Origin: Lachnospiraceae bacterium
GTDB lineage: Bacteria > Bacillota > Clostridia > Lachnospirales > Lachnospiraceae
DNA: 64,000 nucleotides
Direction: 5' to 3'
Assembly (NCBI GenBank): GCA_022792535.1
Contig: JAAWBG010000016.1
Span: 19,854-83,853, forward strand
Shown here: piece by piece, positions 50,293 to 59,974 of the stretch
How the letters are laid out: every line of letters begins with the position of its first letter
How positions within the stretch are numbered: the stretch's first letter is position 1
The notes under the pieces: model-generated
Seen by the model: only the letters and a program-made list of their open reading frames with translations
Told to the model about the DNA's origin: nothing
Database searches by the model: none
Made by a program: the position numbers and the translations under genes

Positions 50293-52281
50293 ATGGCTAC
50301 AAAAAAAGATGATATGTATTTACCAGAAAGAGAATTTGTTGACCAGGCTTATGTTCAAAGTCGTGCGGAATACGAGAGAATGTGGAAACAGTCTATCGAT
50401 GATCCAGAGACTTTTTGGGGTTACATTGCCAAAGATTTTCATTGGTTTAAGCCTTGGACAAAAGTGTACCGCGGAGACCGGACCATCGGCGATAATGAAT
50501 GGTTTATAGGCGGTAAGACAAATATTTCCTATAACTGCCTGGATGCACAGATTGAAAAGGGAAGAGGAGATAAGATAGCCCTTCTTTTCCAGGGAGAGCC
50601 AGAAGCAGACTGCAAGAGATTTACTTACAAAGAACTTTTGAAGCATGTGTGCCGCTTCGCAAATGTTCTTAAGAAAAATGGGGTAAAAAAGGGCGACCGT
50701 ATTGCGTTATATCTGCCTATGATCTGGCAGCTTCCCGTTGTTATGCTTGCCTGCGCAAGAATCGGCGCGGTACATACCGTTGTATTCGGAGGATTTTCAG
50801 CAGAAGCCCTGGCAGATCGTATGCTTGCCTGCGGAGCCAAAAAACTGGTGACTACCAATGGTTATTGGCGTTCCGGCAAGAAGATAAATGCTAAGGCAAA
50901 TGTAGACCGGGCATGTATGCTGTGTGCAAGTGCAGGCCTTACCATCGACGATGTATTTGTGGTAGACCGTATGGTGGATTTTGACGTTCCTTATATTGTA
51001 TACAGAGACACTTCCCTGTCCAAAGAACTGATGTTAGATGAGATTTCTGATTTCTGTCCGGCAGAGATGATGGATGCGGAAGATCCTCTCTTTATTATGT
51101 ACACCTCAGGTTCCACTGGAAGTCCCAAAGGAACTTTACATACGACTGCAGGATATATGGTCTATACCTATACAACCTTTAAATACATTTTTGATTACAA
51201 AGAAGATGATATTTTCTTCTGTACTGCAGATATTGGCTGGATCACAGGACACTCCTATATTGTATATGGCCCATTGCTAAATGGCGCCACCACAGTTCTG
51301 TATGAATCTGTGCCTACTTATCCAGAACCAGATCGTTTTTGGCATATTATTGAGAAATTTAAAGTTACCACATTCTATACAGCGCCTACGGTGATCCGTT
51401 CTCTTATGAACAAAGATACAAAATGGATCGAAAAACATGATCTGTCCAGCCTGCGTCTTTTGGGATCTGTAGGAGAACCCATCAATCCAGAAGCATGGCA
51501 GTGGTTCTACCATTATATAGGCCAAGACCGCTGTCCTATCGTGGATACCTGGTGGCAGACAGAGGCCGGCGGTATTCTGATCTCTGCAATTCCGGGAGCT
51601 ATGGGATTGAAACCAGGAAGCGCTGCACTTCCATTCTTCGGTGTAAAACCAGTGATTTTGCGGGCCAGAAATTCTGGCGATGAGCCGGCAGTAGAAGCAG
51701 ATGTAAATGAAAAGGGAGAATTGTGCTTAGAATCCAGCTGGCCTGGAATTATGCGGAATCTCTACGGAGAACCAGAGCGTCATATTCAGGGATATTACAG
51801 CCAGCAGCCAGGCTACTTCTTTACAGGAGACGGTGCATACAAGGATGAAGACGGATATTTCTGGATTACCGGAAGAATTGATGATATTGTAAATATTTCC
51901 GGTCATCGTCTGGGAACCGTAGAAGTAGAAAAAGTACTCTGCTCTCATCCAGGCGTTGTGGAGGCGGCAGTGGTAGGATATCCCCATCCGGTAAAAGGAG
52001 AGGATCTGTATGTCTATGTAGTTACCACCAGTGAACGAGAAGGCAATGACGAACTCAGAGATGAGCTGAAAAACCTGGTAAGACAGGAGATTGGGCCTAT
52101 CGCCACTCCTGGAAAAATCCAATTTGTGGAAGAGATGCCCAAAAACCGCTCTGGTAAAATCGTACGTCGTATTCTTCGTAAGATTGCTGCAGGAGCAGGA
52201 AATGAGATTGACGCATCTATGCTGAACATTTTGGCAGAGCCAGGCGTTGTGAAAACCATTGATAATAATCGTATTGTATAA
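50293..52281 (+). CDS. acs: Acetyl-CoA synthetase (AMP-forming)
   Basis: MYTSGSTGSPKGTLHTTAGYM; GRIDDIVNISGHRLGTVEVE; PKNRSGKIVRRILRKIAAG. Confidence 0.95.
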   Translation: MATKKDDMYLPEREFVDQAYVQSRAEYERMWKQSIDDPETFWGYIAKDFHWFKPWTKVYRGDRTIGDNEWFIGGKTNISYNCLDAQIEKGRGDKIALLFQGEPEADCKRFTYKELLKHVCRFANVLKKNGVKKGDRIALYLPMIWQLPVVMLACARIGAVHTVVFGGFSAEALADRMLACGAKKLVTTNGYWRSGKKINAKANVDRACMLCASAGLTIDDVFVVDRMVDFDVPYIVYRDTSLSKELMLDEISDFCPAEMMDAEDPLFIMYTSGSTGSPKGTLHTTAGYMVYTYTTFKYIFDYKEDDIFFCTADIGWITGHSYIVYGPLLNGATTVLYESVPTYPEPDRFWHIIEKFKVTTFYTAPTVIRSLMNKDTKWIEKHDLSSLRLLGSVGEPINPEAWQWFYHYIGQDRCPIVDTWWQTEAGGILISAIPGAMGLKPGSAALPFFGVKPVILRARNSGDEPAVEADVNEKGELCLESSWPGIMRNLYGEPERHIQGYYSQQPGYFFTGDGAYKDEDGYFWITGRIDDIVNISGHRLGTVEVEKVLCSHPGVVEAAVVGYPHPVKGEDLYVYVVTTSEREGNDELRDELKNLVRQEIGPIATPGKIQFVEEMPKNRSGKIVRRILRKIAAGAGNEIDASMLNILAEPGVVKTIDNNRIV

Positions 52282-52303
52282 TATAAATTAAGAGAACAGG
52301 AAA

Positions 52304-52338
52304 AGGATCGCTGCAGGAAATCTGCAGCGGTCCTTTTT
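52304..52338 (+). terminator. Rho-independent terminator
   Basis: AGGATCGCTGCAGGAAATCTGCAGCGGTCCTTTTTT. Confidence 0.85.
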
Positions 52339-52576
52339 TATCTTATAGGAAAGACCTTGTCCCGCTAAAGCGTGAAAGTATCTTCCCTATAAGATAAAAA
52401 TAATATGCGCACTCGCACAAGAGGTAAAATATTGCTTCGCAATTGTGCTGGGCGCAGCAAACCGTCCAAGGTCTACGTTCCACTTCGGTCCGCGCTAAAC
52501 GGACATCCACAGGATGTCCAGCGCCCCTCATGAGTGAGGGATTCAGGGAGTTGAAGCGGACCTGTCCGCTTTGTTC
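52337..52576 (+). repeat. Dispersed structured intergenic repeat, copy 5 (with extra hairpin insert)
   Basis: TTATCTTATAGG...CTATAAGATAA; body as copy 1; extra segment with GGACATCC-ACA-GGATGTCC; AAGCGGACCTGTCCGCTT. Confidence 0.92.
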
Positions 52577-52716
52577 AGCAGATTTCTTGTCTTTTTCTGT
52601 CAATGAATTTTTGAGAAGGGGGACAATGGTTTGACAAAAAAATCTAGCATTTCATTTTATACTGTAACATATCAGAATCGGCCTGTGCAGGGCTGTAAGT
52701 GGTAAGGAGGTTGTAG

Positions 52717-53499
52717 GTGAAATATGAACTATATGCAGATATCTGGTTTTTGACGAACTTTACCATGGACAGCATTGCCCTTCTGATTGCCGGAAAACTT
52801 ATGAAGCAGCGTATTCAGATGGGACGTCTGCTGCTGGGGGGAGTGGTTGGCACAGGGGGTTCTATGGTTCTTTTTCTGGGATTGAAGGATTATGGATGGT
52901 ATCAGTTTGGCGTACATTTTCTTGTCAATCCCCTGATGATATATCTGTGTTATCGAAGCAGAAAATGGAAAGAATTTCTTGGACAGTGGATCATTACATA
53001 CCTGGCATTTATTTTGCTGGGAGGAATGATGACGTGGAGTGTACAGATTGGCAAAGGAAGACATTTTCTCTTTAGTCTGGCAGGTGCTTTCGTATTTTTA
53101 GCCTTGGCAGGAAGTATACTAGGTCATTTCAAAAAGCGAAGTGAGACGATCTATGACCTTCTTCTGGTAACCAGGGAAGGGAATATTTCTGTTAAAGGGT
53201 TTTATGATACTGGGAATTTACTGATGGACCCTTTGGTGAAACAACCGGTACATATCATAAAGAAAGAAATTTTGTGGGAGCAGATACAGAAAGAACATCT
53301 TCCAGTTCGTCTGATTCCTTTTCATTCCCTGGGGCAGGAAAATGGAATGTTGGAGGCAGTTACGCTGGAAGGAATGTATATTTTGGGAAAGGATCGTTCT
53401 ATTTATCTGGAAAAACCAGTATTTGGCATTGCAGAGGAGAAATTATTTCAGGATGACAGATGCGATGTTATCTTGAATGGAAAAAGTGTGGGACCTTAA
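52717..53499 (+). CDS. spoIIGA: Sigma-E processing peptidase SpoIIGA
   Basis: [28 protein letters not shown] multi-TM N-terminus; [18 protein letters not shown]; adjacent to sigE. Confidence 0.9.
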   Translation: MKYELYADIWFLTNFTMDSIALLIAGKLMKQRIQMGRLLLGGVVGTGGSMVLFLGLKDYGWYQFGVHFLVNPLMIYLCYRSRKWKEFLGQWIITYLAFILLGGMMTWSVQIGKGRHFLFSLAGAFVFLALAGSILGHFKKRSETIYDLLLVTREGNISVKGFYDTGNLLMDPLVKQPVHIIKKEILWEQIQKEHLPVRLIPFHSLGQENGMLEAVTLEGMYILGKDRSIYLEKPVFGIAEEKLFQDDRCDVILNGKSVGP

Positions 53500-53533
53500 A
53501 AAAGAAAGAGAGAAGAAGTTCAAGGAGGATATG

Positions 53534-54274
53534 ATGTATATAAAGATCACGATACCGCAACACTTTCAATTGAAACTAATCCCCAGTATTCGAAATATGT
53601 TATTGCTGAAAAAGGGGGATATTCACTATATTGGAGGCGCTGAGATCCTGCCGCCGCCCCTGGAAGCGAGAGAGGAAAACCGCTGTATTCAGATGTTGGA
53701 GGGAGAAGAGTCAGAACGTGCCAAAAGCGTACTGATCGAACATAACCTGCGGCTGGTGGTGTACATAGCAAAAAAGTTTGACAATACAGGAATCGGAGTG
53801 GAAGATCTGATCTCTATTGGCACCATAGGGCTGATCAAGGCTATCAACACCTTTAATCCCACGAAAAATATTAAGCTGGCCACTTATGCTTCCAGGTGTA
53901 TCGAAAATGAAATTCTCATGTATTTAAGGCGCAATAATAAAACCAGAATGGAAGTGTCCATTGATGAACCTTTAAATGTAGATTGGGATGGAAATGAACT
54001 TCTGCTGTCTGATATACTGGGAACAGATGAAGATATTATTTACCGGGATATTGAGACAGAAGTGGAAAAAAGCCTGCTGAAAAAAGCGGTGGAGAAACTT
54101 TCTGACAGGGAACGGACCATTGTGGAACTTCGCTTTGGCCTGAATCATGCCAATGGAGAAGAATTGACTCAGAAAGAGGTGGCGGATCTTTTGGGAATCT
54201 CTCAATCCTATATTTCCCGCCTTGAAAAAAAGATTATGAAACGCTTAAAGAAAGAGATTATAAAGTTGGAGTGA
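53534..54274 (+). CDS. sigE: RNA polymerase sporulation sigma factor SigE (pro-form)
   Basis: [54 protein letters not shown] favours ATG 53534; the ORF track start 53477 is also possible. Confidence 0.93.
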   Translation: MYIKITIPQHFQLKLIPSIRNMLLLKKGDIHYIGGAEILPPPLEAREENRCIQMLEGEESERAKSVLIEHNLRLVVYIAKKFDNTGIGVEDLISIGTIGLIKAINTFNPTKNIKLATYASRCIENEILMYLRRNNKTRMEVSIDEPLNVDWDGNELLLSDILGTDEDIIYRDIETEVEKSLLKKAVEKLSDRERTIVELRFGLNHANGEELTQKEVADLLGISQSYISRLEKKIMKRLKKEIIKLE

Positions 54275-54336
54275 CGGTTGTTTCCTGGTGAAGGATCATG
54301 GTATAATTATAGAAAACATACAAAGGAGATGGTAGT

Positions 54337-55935
54337 TTGAAACTTGAATTTTTGGGTGCGGCACACGAGGTTACAGGAAGCTGCCACTATGTGCAGATGG
54401 GGGACATTCATCTGTTGGTAGACTGCGGTATGGAACAGGGACCGGATCTGTATGAGAATCAGGAAATACCAGTAAATACGGCAGAGATTGATTATATTTT
54501 GATTACACATGCCCACATTGACCATTCTGGTCTGCTTCCGCTCTTGTATAGTCATGGATTTCGGGGGAAGATCTATGCAACCAGAGCTACTATGGAACTG
54601 TGTAATATTATGCTGAAAGATTCTGCGCACATTCAGATGTTTGAAGCAGAATGGCGGAATCGAAAAGCAAAGCGTGCTGGAAAACCTTTGGTGGAACCTA
54701 TGTATACCATGGAAGATGCAGTGGGGGTACTGGAACATTTTATTCCATGCGAATATGGAGAGATCATCACCTTATGTCAGGAGATCACCATCCGGTTTGT
54801 GGATGCAGGACATCTTTTGGGATCTTCCAGCATAGAAATATGGGGAACAGAGGAAGAAAAGCAGGTAAAACTGGTGTTCTCCGGCGATATTGGCCATGGC
54901 AATAAGCCTTTAATCCGCGATCCTCAGTACATCAGAGAGGCAGATTATGTAATCGTAGAATCCACTTATGGGGATCGTCTCCATCAGAATCCGCCAGATT
55001 ACGCAGAGGAACTGGCGAAAGTCTGTCAAGATACTTTTTCCAGAGGGGGGAATGTAGTGATTCCGGCATTTTCCGTGGGCAGAACCCAGGAAATGCTGTA
55101 TTTTTTAAGAAAAATAAAGACTGAGAACATGCTGCCAGAATTTGCAGATTTTGAGGTATATATTGACAGCCCTCTGGCAGTGGAGGCCACAAATATTTTC
55201 CATAAAAACGTAAAAGAATGTTTTGACAAAGAGGCATTGGAGCTGGTGCGCAAGGGGAAAAATCCCATTAGTTTTCCAGGATTAAAAGTGGCGGTTTCCA
55301 GTGAAGAATCTAAGATGATCAATTTTATTCAAAAGCCCATTGTGATTATTTCAGCTTCTGGTATGTGCGAAGCTGGGCGCATTCGTCATCATTTGAAACA
55401 TAACCTGTGGCGGGAAGATTCCACCATTCTTTTTGTTGGTTATCAGGTACCGGGAACTCTTGGAAATCTTCTGCTAGGCGGAGCAAAAGAGGTGAGGCTC
55501 TTTGGTGAGACCATCGAAGTACATGCGAAGATTCAAAATATGGCGGGGATCAGCGGTCATGCGGACCAGCAGCATCTTCTGCAGTGGGTACAAGCTTTTG
55601 GAGAGACGCCCAAGAGAGTTTTTGTAGTACATGGAGAAGATAAAGTCTGTGATACCTTTGCGTCTTTGATCACGAAAGAAACTGGGATTTCAGCTGTGGC
55701 TCCTTACAGCGGCGATATTTACGATTTGGAGACAAACGCCTGCATTGCCCAGGGCAGCCGGGAGAGAAAGGTTCGCAAATCAAAGGATGCCAGAGTGGTT
55801 TCCAATGTATTTGCAAGACTTCTGGCGGCTGGCGAACGGTTGTTGTCTGTCATTCGGAAATCAGAGGGACGTCCCAACAAAGAACTTGGAAAATTTGCAG
55901 ATCAGATCAACTCTCTCTGTGATAAGTGGGAGTGA
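54337..55935 (+). CDS. MBL-fold RNA-processing-type exonuclease/endonuclease (Ysh1/CPSF-like)
   Basis: THAHIDHSGLLP, GHLLGSSSIEIW, ISASGMCEAGRIRHHL (beta-CASP), ISGHADQ. Confidence 0.92.
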   Translation: MKLEFLGAAHEVTGSCHYVQMGDIHLLVDCGMEQGPDLYENQEIPVNTAEIDYILITHAHIDHSGLLPLLYSHGFRGKIYATRATMELCNIMLKDSAHIQMFEAEWRNRKAKRAGKPLVEPMYTMEDAVGVLEHFIPCEYGEIITLCQEITIRFVDAGHLLGSSSIEIWGTEEEKQVKLVFSGDIGHGNKPLIRDPQYIREADYVIVESTYGDRLHQNPPDYAEELAKVCQDTFSRGGNVVIPAFSVGRTQEMLYFLRKIKTENMLPEFADFEVYIDSPLAVEATNIFHKNVKECFDKEALELVRKGKNPISFPGLKVAVSSEESKMINFIQKPIVIISASGMCEAGRIRHHLKHNLWREDSTILFVGYQVPGTLGNLLLGGAKEVRLFGETIEVHAKIQNMAGISGHADQQHLLQWVQAFGETPKRVFVVHGEDKVCDTFASLITKETGISAVAPYSGDIYDLETNACIAQGSRERKVRKSKDARVVSNVFARLLAAGERLLSVIRKSEGRPNKELGKFADQINSLCDKWE

Positions 55936-56710
55936 TAGAGAGATAATTTTTCATGTTGCGCAGGGCAGATTTTTCCAGCCTGCTGACCTGGGCCTGGGAG
56001 ATGTGGATTTCTTCCGCCACTTCCATCTGGGTTTTGCCTTCAAAAAAGCGAAGCTGGATAATGTAATTTTCCCGTTCGTTTAAACGCTTCATGGCGTCGC
56101 TTAGAGAAAGCTCTTCCACCCAGGTCTCCTCTTTATTCTTTTTATCACTGATCTGGTCCATCACGTAGAGGGTATCGCCTCCATCAGTATAGACAGGATC
56201 GTAGAGACTCACCGGACATTGAATAGCGTCTAAGGCAAAAACAATATCTTCTTTGGGAATGTCGATAGCTTTGGCGATATCGTCGATGGTAGGTTCCTTA
56301 GAGAGCTCTTTGGAGAGCAGTTCCTTGGCATGGATTGCTTTGTAAGCTGTGTCTCTGAGAGAACGGCTGACCCGGATAGAATTATTATCCCTAAGGTATC
56401 GCCGGATTTCGCCGATAATCATTGGTACTGCATAAGTGGAAAATTTTACACCAATATCTGGATTGAAATTGTCAATGGATTTGATCAATCCAATGCATCC
56501 GATCTGGAACAGGTCATCTACATTTTCATTGCTGTTGGAAAAACGTTTGATGACGCTTAAGACCAGACGAAGATTGCCCTTAATGTACGCTTCACGTGCG
56601 TTCAAGTCGCCCGCTTTAATGCGGGAAAATAAATCACTCTTTTCTTCTTCCTTTAATACAGGGAGTTTGGCAGTATTGACACCGCAGATTTCTACTTTGT
56701 ATGCAGCCAT
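55907..56710 (-). CDS. sigG: RNA polymerase sporulation sigma factor SigG
   Basis: YKVEICGVNTAKLPVL; NLRLVLSVIKRFSNSNENVDDLFQIGCIGLIKSIDNF; two-segment HTH. Confidence 0.95.
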   Translation of the reverse strand: MAAYKVEICGVNTAKLPVLKEEEKSDLFSRIKAGDLNAREAYIKGNLRLVLSVIKRFSNSNENVDDLFQIGCIGLIKSIDNFNPDIGVKFSTYAVPMIIGEIRRYLRDNNSIRVSRSLRDTAYKAIHAKELLSKELSKEPTIDDIAKAIDIPKEDIVFALDAIQCPVSLYDPVYTDGGDTLYVMDQISDKKNKEETWVEELSLSDAMKRLNERENYIIQLRFFEGKTQMEVAEEIHISQAQVSRLEKSALRNMKNYLSITPTYHRES

Positions 56711-56911
56711 GATGTTACCTCCAGAAAATTTGATGTATTAAAAGAATGCACGTAATTTGCCACTTTTATTCATAGAATTTTCATGGTATAATATGCCCTG
56801 AGGAGGGACCCAACGAAGTTGGGAGGAGACCTGAGGGCGAAAAGACAGATACGGTAAGGGAATTCGGGATAATATACGAGAAAGTATTTGAGATATAGGA
56901 GATAGATAAGC

Positions 56912-57703
56912 ATGAAGGATGCCATTGATAAGAGAAATGAGAAGGACAAAATAGCCAGAAGCATTGTAAAACGGAGAAATATTGTCTATATCAGTAAGGA
57001 AGAATTAGAGCGGAGGCAGCAGGAGGAAGAACAGCAGCGGAAGCAGGAAGAAAAAAAAGCAGCCGAAGAGTTAGTAAAACAGTTGAAAGAAGAGCAGAAT
57101 AAGAAACAGGCAATGGATATTGAAAGGCTTCTTGCGGAACAGGCAATGTTGGAGAAACAGCTGGAAACAGGAATGGACGCTACAGGGAAGAATCCCATGA
57201 GCGGCGTTACACAGGAAAGAGTAGAGGCGATTTTAAGTGAAAAAAGTAAGCAGCTGCAGGAGATTATTGCTGCCAACCGCGTGGATTTGGGGCAGAAACA
57301 TACGTCGGTGGAAACATACTTATCAAAGGACCATCGGGAGGATGGAACCGGAGCAGAAGGAGAGTCTTCGGGAGATGATATGTCAGTTCAGGAACTGGCT
57401 CCAGAAGATGATATCCTCTCTTCCCAGAATGATGAGGAATTGGCAGAAGAAGAGGTAGGAATGCTGGAATTAGAAGAGACGGAGCCAGTACCAGAAGAGA
57501 TGGAACTGATGAATATGGAAGAGACGGATCCGATACCGGAAGAGAGTAATCTGATGAGTGAGGAGACAGATACCATATCAAAGCAGATAGACGGTGGGGA
57601 AGCAGACCCTGCAGCAGAGGAGAGGGAGACAGAGGAGCATAATCTGGAGGAAACTCAGATCCCGGAAGTGGAAGAGGAGACGGAAGGAGAGGCAGAGGCA
57701 TGA
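56912..57703 (+). CDS. Glu/Gln-rich coiled-coil protein of unknown function
   Basis: Long + strand ORF; basic coiled-coil N-terminal half and acidic repetitive C-terminal half. Confidence 0.7.
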   Translation: MKDAIDKRNEKDKIARSIVKRRNIVYISKEELERRQQEEEQQRKQEEKKAAEELVKQLKEEQNKKQAMDIERLLAEQAMLEKQLETGMDATGKNPMSGVTQERVEAILSEKSKQLQEIIAANRVDLGQKHTSVETYLSKDHREDGTGAEGESSGDDMSVQELAPEDDILSSQNDEELAEEEVGMLELEETEPVPEEMELMNMEETDPIPEESNLMSEETDTISKQIDGGEADPAAEERETEEHNLEETQIPEVEEETEGEAEA

Positions 57704-57846
57704 GACAGCCAAAGGATATGACAAGGGCAGCCCAGGAATCAGAAGAGAAGAGAGAAAAAGGACCTTTGAGTGAGACCTGGTCCCAGGATGCCCAGGATGA
57801 GCTGGAAGATTTTATCGAGCAGCAGGGGATTTATATTCGTCAGTAA
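57700..57846 (+). CDS. Small 48-aa hypothetical protein (ATGA overlap with upstream CDS)
   Basis: Start overlaps upstream stop (ATGA). Translation MRQPKDMTRAAQESEEKREKGPLSETWSQDAQDELEDFIEQQGIYIRQ. Below the ORF-track length cut-off. Confidence 0.5.
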   Translation: MRQPKDMTRAAQESEEKREKGPLSETWSQDAQDELEDFIEQQGIYIRQ

Positions 57847-58708
57847 TGGCAAAATTTTTGGGTGATGTTCCGTAAAATTTCCGAAAGGCGCGTAAAAAGG
57901 TAGAGTAATCAGAAAAACCGCAGACGGCAGATGCTTTGAGTACAGGAGTTCCCCCTCTGATTAGATCTGCTGCATGGAGCAGACGCTTTTGCTGAATATA
58001 GCTGTGAAGGGTATAACCAGTCTGCTCTTTAAATTTATGCATTAGATAATATTTGCTGACATAAAATCGCTCTGCCAGAGCCTCATTGGACAGGTTTTCG
58101 GCCAGGTGCAAGTTAATATAAGTCAGGATATCTGCAATCTGTTTATCATAGCGGGAGGCTGAAACATCTAATTGGTATGTTTCAGGAAGAAATACCCGGT
58201 TTAGATAGACCATAAGCTGCAGGAAATAAGTTTGGCTTAAGACTTCCCAGCCAAATTTTTGACTGGAGAGAGAAGATTCCAGTTGGTGGAGAATAGTCTG
58301 GATCTCTGTCTGGAGAGTGTGGTTTAGGCGAATCAGATTAAAGCGTTTTTCATTTGCAGTGGTAAAACATTGAGACAGGTCGCAGGTGCCGTTTTTCTGG
58401 TCTTTGATAAAATCCTGTTGCAGCCATATCACAACGCGTTCATATATGGCAGAGGGATCTATGATGGGTTTGTGGATATCATGATTGTTGACTAATAAGA
58501 TATCCCAGGGCTTGAGATCATAAGCTTTGCCTTCTACCAGATAGGTGACTTTTCCAGACAAAAATATAATAATCTTATTGAAATCATGGTAGTGGAATTC
58601 AAATTCCTGACTTTTTTTATCTTTTAAATGAAACAGACGGAAATTCTGATGCAGATATCCAGTCTGTTTTTTTGTGCATTGCACAGAGGAATCAAGATTC
58701 ATAATCAT
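57812..58708 (-). CDS. AraC-family regulator with cupin N-terminus
   Basis: EFHYHDFNKIIIFLSGKVTYLVEGKAYDLKPWDILLVNNHDIHKP; C-terminal AraC HTH. Confidence 0.93.
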   Translation of the reverse strand: MIMNLDSSVQCTKKQTGYLHQNFRLFHLKDKKSQEFEFHYHDFNKIIIFLSGKVTYLVEGKAYDLKPWDILLVNNHDIHKPIIDPSAIYERVVIWLQQDFIKDQKNGTCDLSQCFTTANEKRFNLIRLNHTLQTEIQTILHQLESSLSSQKFGWEVLSQTYFLQLMVYLNRVFLPETYQLDVSASRYDKQIADILTYINLHLAENLSNEALAERFYVSKYYLMHKFKEQTGYTLHSYIQQKRLLHAADLIRGGTPVLKASAVCGFSDYSTFLRAFRKFYGTSPKNFAITDEYKSPAAR

Positions 58709-58925
58709 CCTCCTTTCGACGGAATCCTGTTGTTATGTTGATATCATACAGCACTTTTTGCAATATTTCAAGCAATATATCCTCTATTATATGCAAAAAG
58801 AAATGTGTAAAATAAAATTATAACAGATTAAGGTGAGAAGAAGGTATAAAGAAATCGTCAGCACATATGCTGAATAGGAAACAAAGAGTCAGGATGCCAA
58901 AGAAGGCAGAGAAAGGGTGGAATGT

Positions 58926-59771
58926 ATGGATCAGATTACAATGAAAAAATATCACGGGCTTGGCAATGATTATTTGGTATTAGATCCCAATAAAAATGAT
59001 TTAAAACTTCAGACAAGAAACATTGAGATGCTTTGCCGAAGAAATTTCGGCGTGGGAGCAGACGGATTGCTGTATGGCCCTGTTATGGAAGATGGGAAGA
59101 TCAAAGTACAGATTTTTAATCCAGACGGATCGGAAGCAGAAAAGAGCGGAAACGGCGTGCGGATCTTTGCCAAATATCTGCTGGATGAAGGTTATGTGAA
59201 AGAAAAAAAGTTTCAACTGAGCACGCTGGCAGGGGATGTAGAAATTGAATTTGTAAAAGAAGACGGAAGCATGATGCGGGTGAATATGGGAAAACCTGTA
59301 TATGCAGGAAAAGAGATGCCCCTTACCGGACTGCAGGGAGAGATTGTAAACGCACATCTGCGGTTTCACGACAACGATTACAATACCACCTGTCTTTCTG
59401 TGGGGAATCCCAATTGCGTGATTATGATGGAGGAAGTGACGCCTCAGAAAGTAAAAGAGTTAGGACCTTATGTGGAAGGAGCAGAATATTTTCCTAACCG
59501 GACCAATATGCAGATCTGTAAAGTGATAGACCGGGAAAATATTGCCATTGAGATTTATGAGAGAGGGGCCGGTTATACGTTAGCATCTGGAACTGGAGCC
59601 TGTGCGGCGGCGGCAGCGGCAAAACGGATGGGCCTTGTAGATGAGAAAGTGACGGTCCATATGCAGGGCGGAGACCTGCTGATTGAACTGGAGGAAGATG
59701 AAACTATTTATATGACGGGAACCGTGAATGCTGTGGGCACCTTTACGCTGGCGGAGAACTTTTTTGCATGA
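58926..59771 (+). CDS. dapF: Diaminopimelate epimerase
   Basis: KYHGLGNDYLVLD, EKSGNGVRIFAKYL, GTGACAAAAAA. Confidence 0.95.
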   Translation: MDQITMKKYHGLGNDYLVLDPNKNDLKLQTRNIEMLCRRNFGVGADGLLYGPVMEDGKIKVQIFNPDGSEAEKSGNGVRIFAKYLLDEGYVKEKKFQLSTLAGDVEIEFVKEDGSMMRVNMGKPVYAGKEMPLTGLQGEIVNAHLRFHDNDYNTTCLSVGNPNCVIMMEEVTPQKVKELGPYVEGAEYFPNRTNMQICKVIDRENIAIEIYERGAGYTLASGTGACAAAAAAKRMGLVDEKVTVHMQGGDLLIELEEDETIYMTGTVNAVGTFTLAENFFA

Positions 59772-59813
59772 ATGATGCATATTCATGCAAGGATACGGAA
59801 CTCCTTTAGAAAA

Positions 59814-59857
59814 TGCTTTGCTTTTATGCACAAATGTGATAGTATAAAAGCAAGGCA
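59814..59857. promoter_or_regulatory. Inverted repeat between dapF and argS
   Basis: TGCTTTGCTTTTAT ... ATAAAAGCAAGGCA (14-bp arms, one mismatch/GU, 16-nt loop). Confidence 0.4.
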
Positions 59858-59974
59858 TATTTCTTTTGGGAAAAAAGTCCCGTCTTTACCGGAATGTCCG
59901 CGTATGCAGAAATTATCATAGAATGAAAACACACAAATATTTTAGATAAGAAAATAATATACAAGGAGAATGAT

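Noticed and set aside
52343-52603. Minus-strand ORF SGQVRFNSLNPSLMRG... and similar at 7575-7901
   Set aside because: Antisense reading of the same repeats; no plausible start context or protein family.
56330-56741. Plus-strand ORFs opposite sigG
   Set aside because: sigG on the minus strand explains this region fully.
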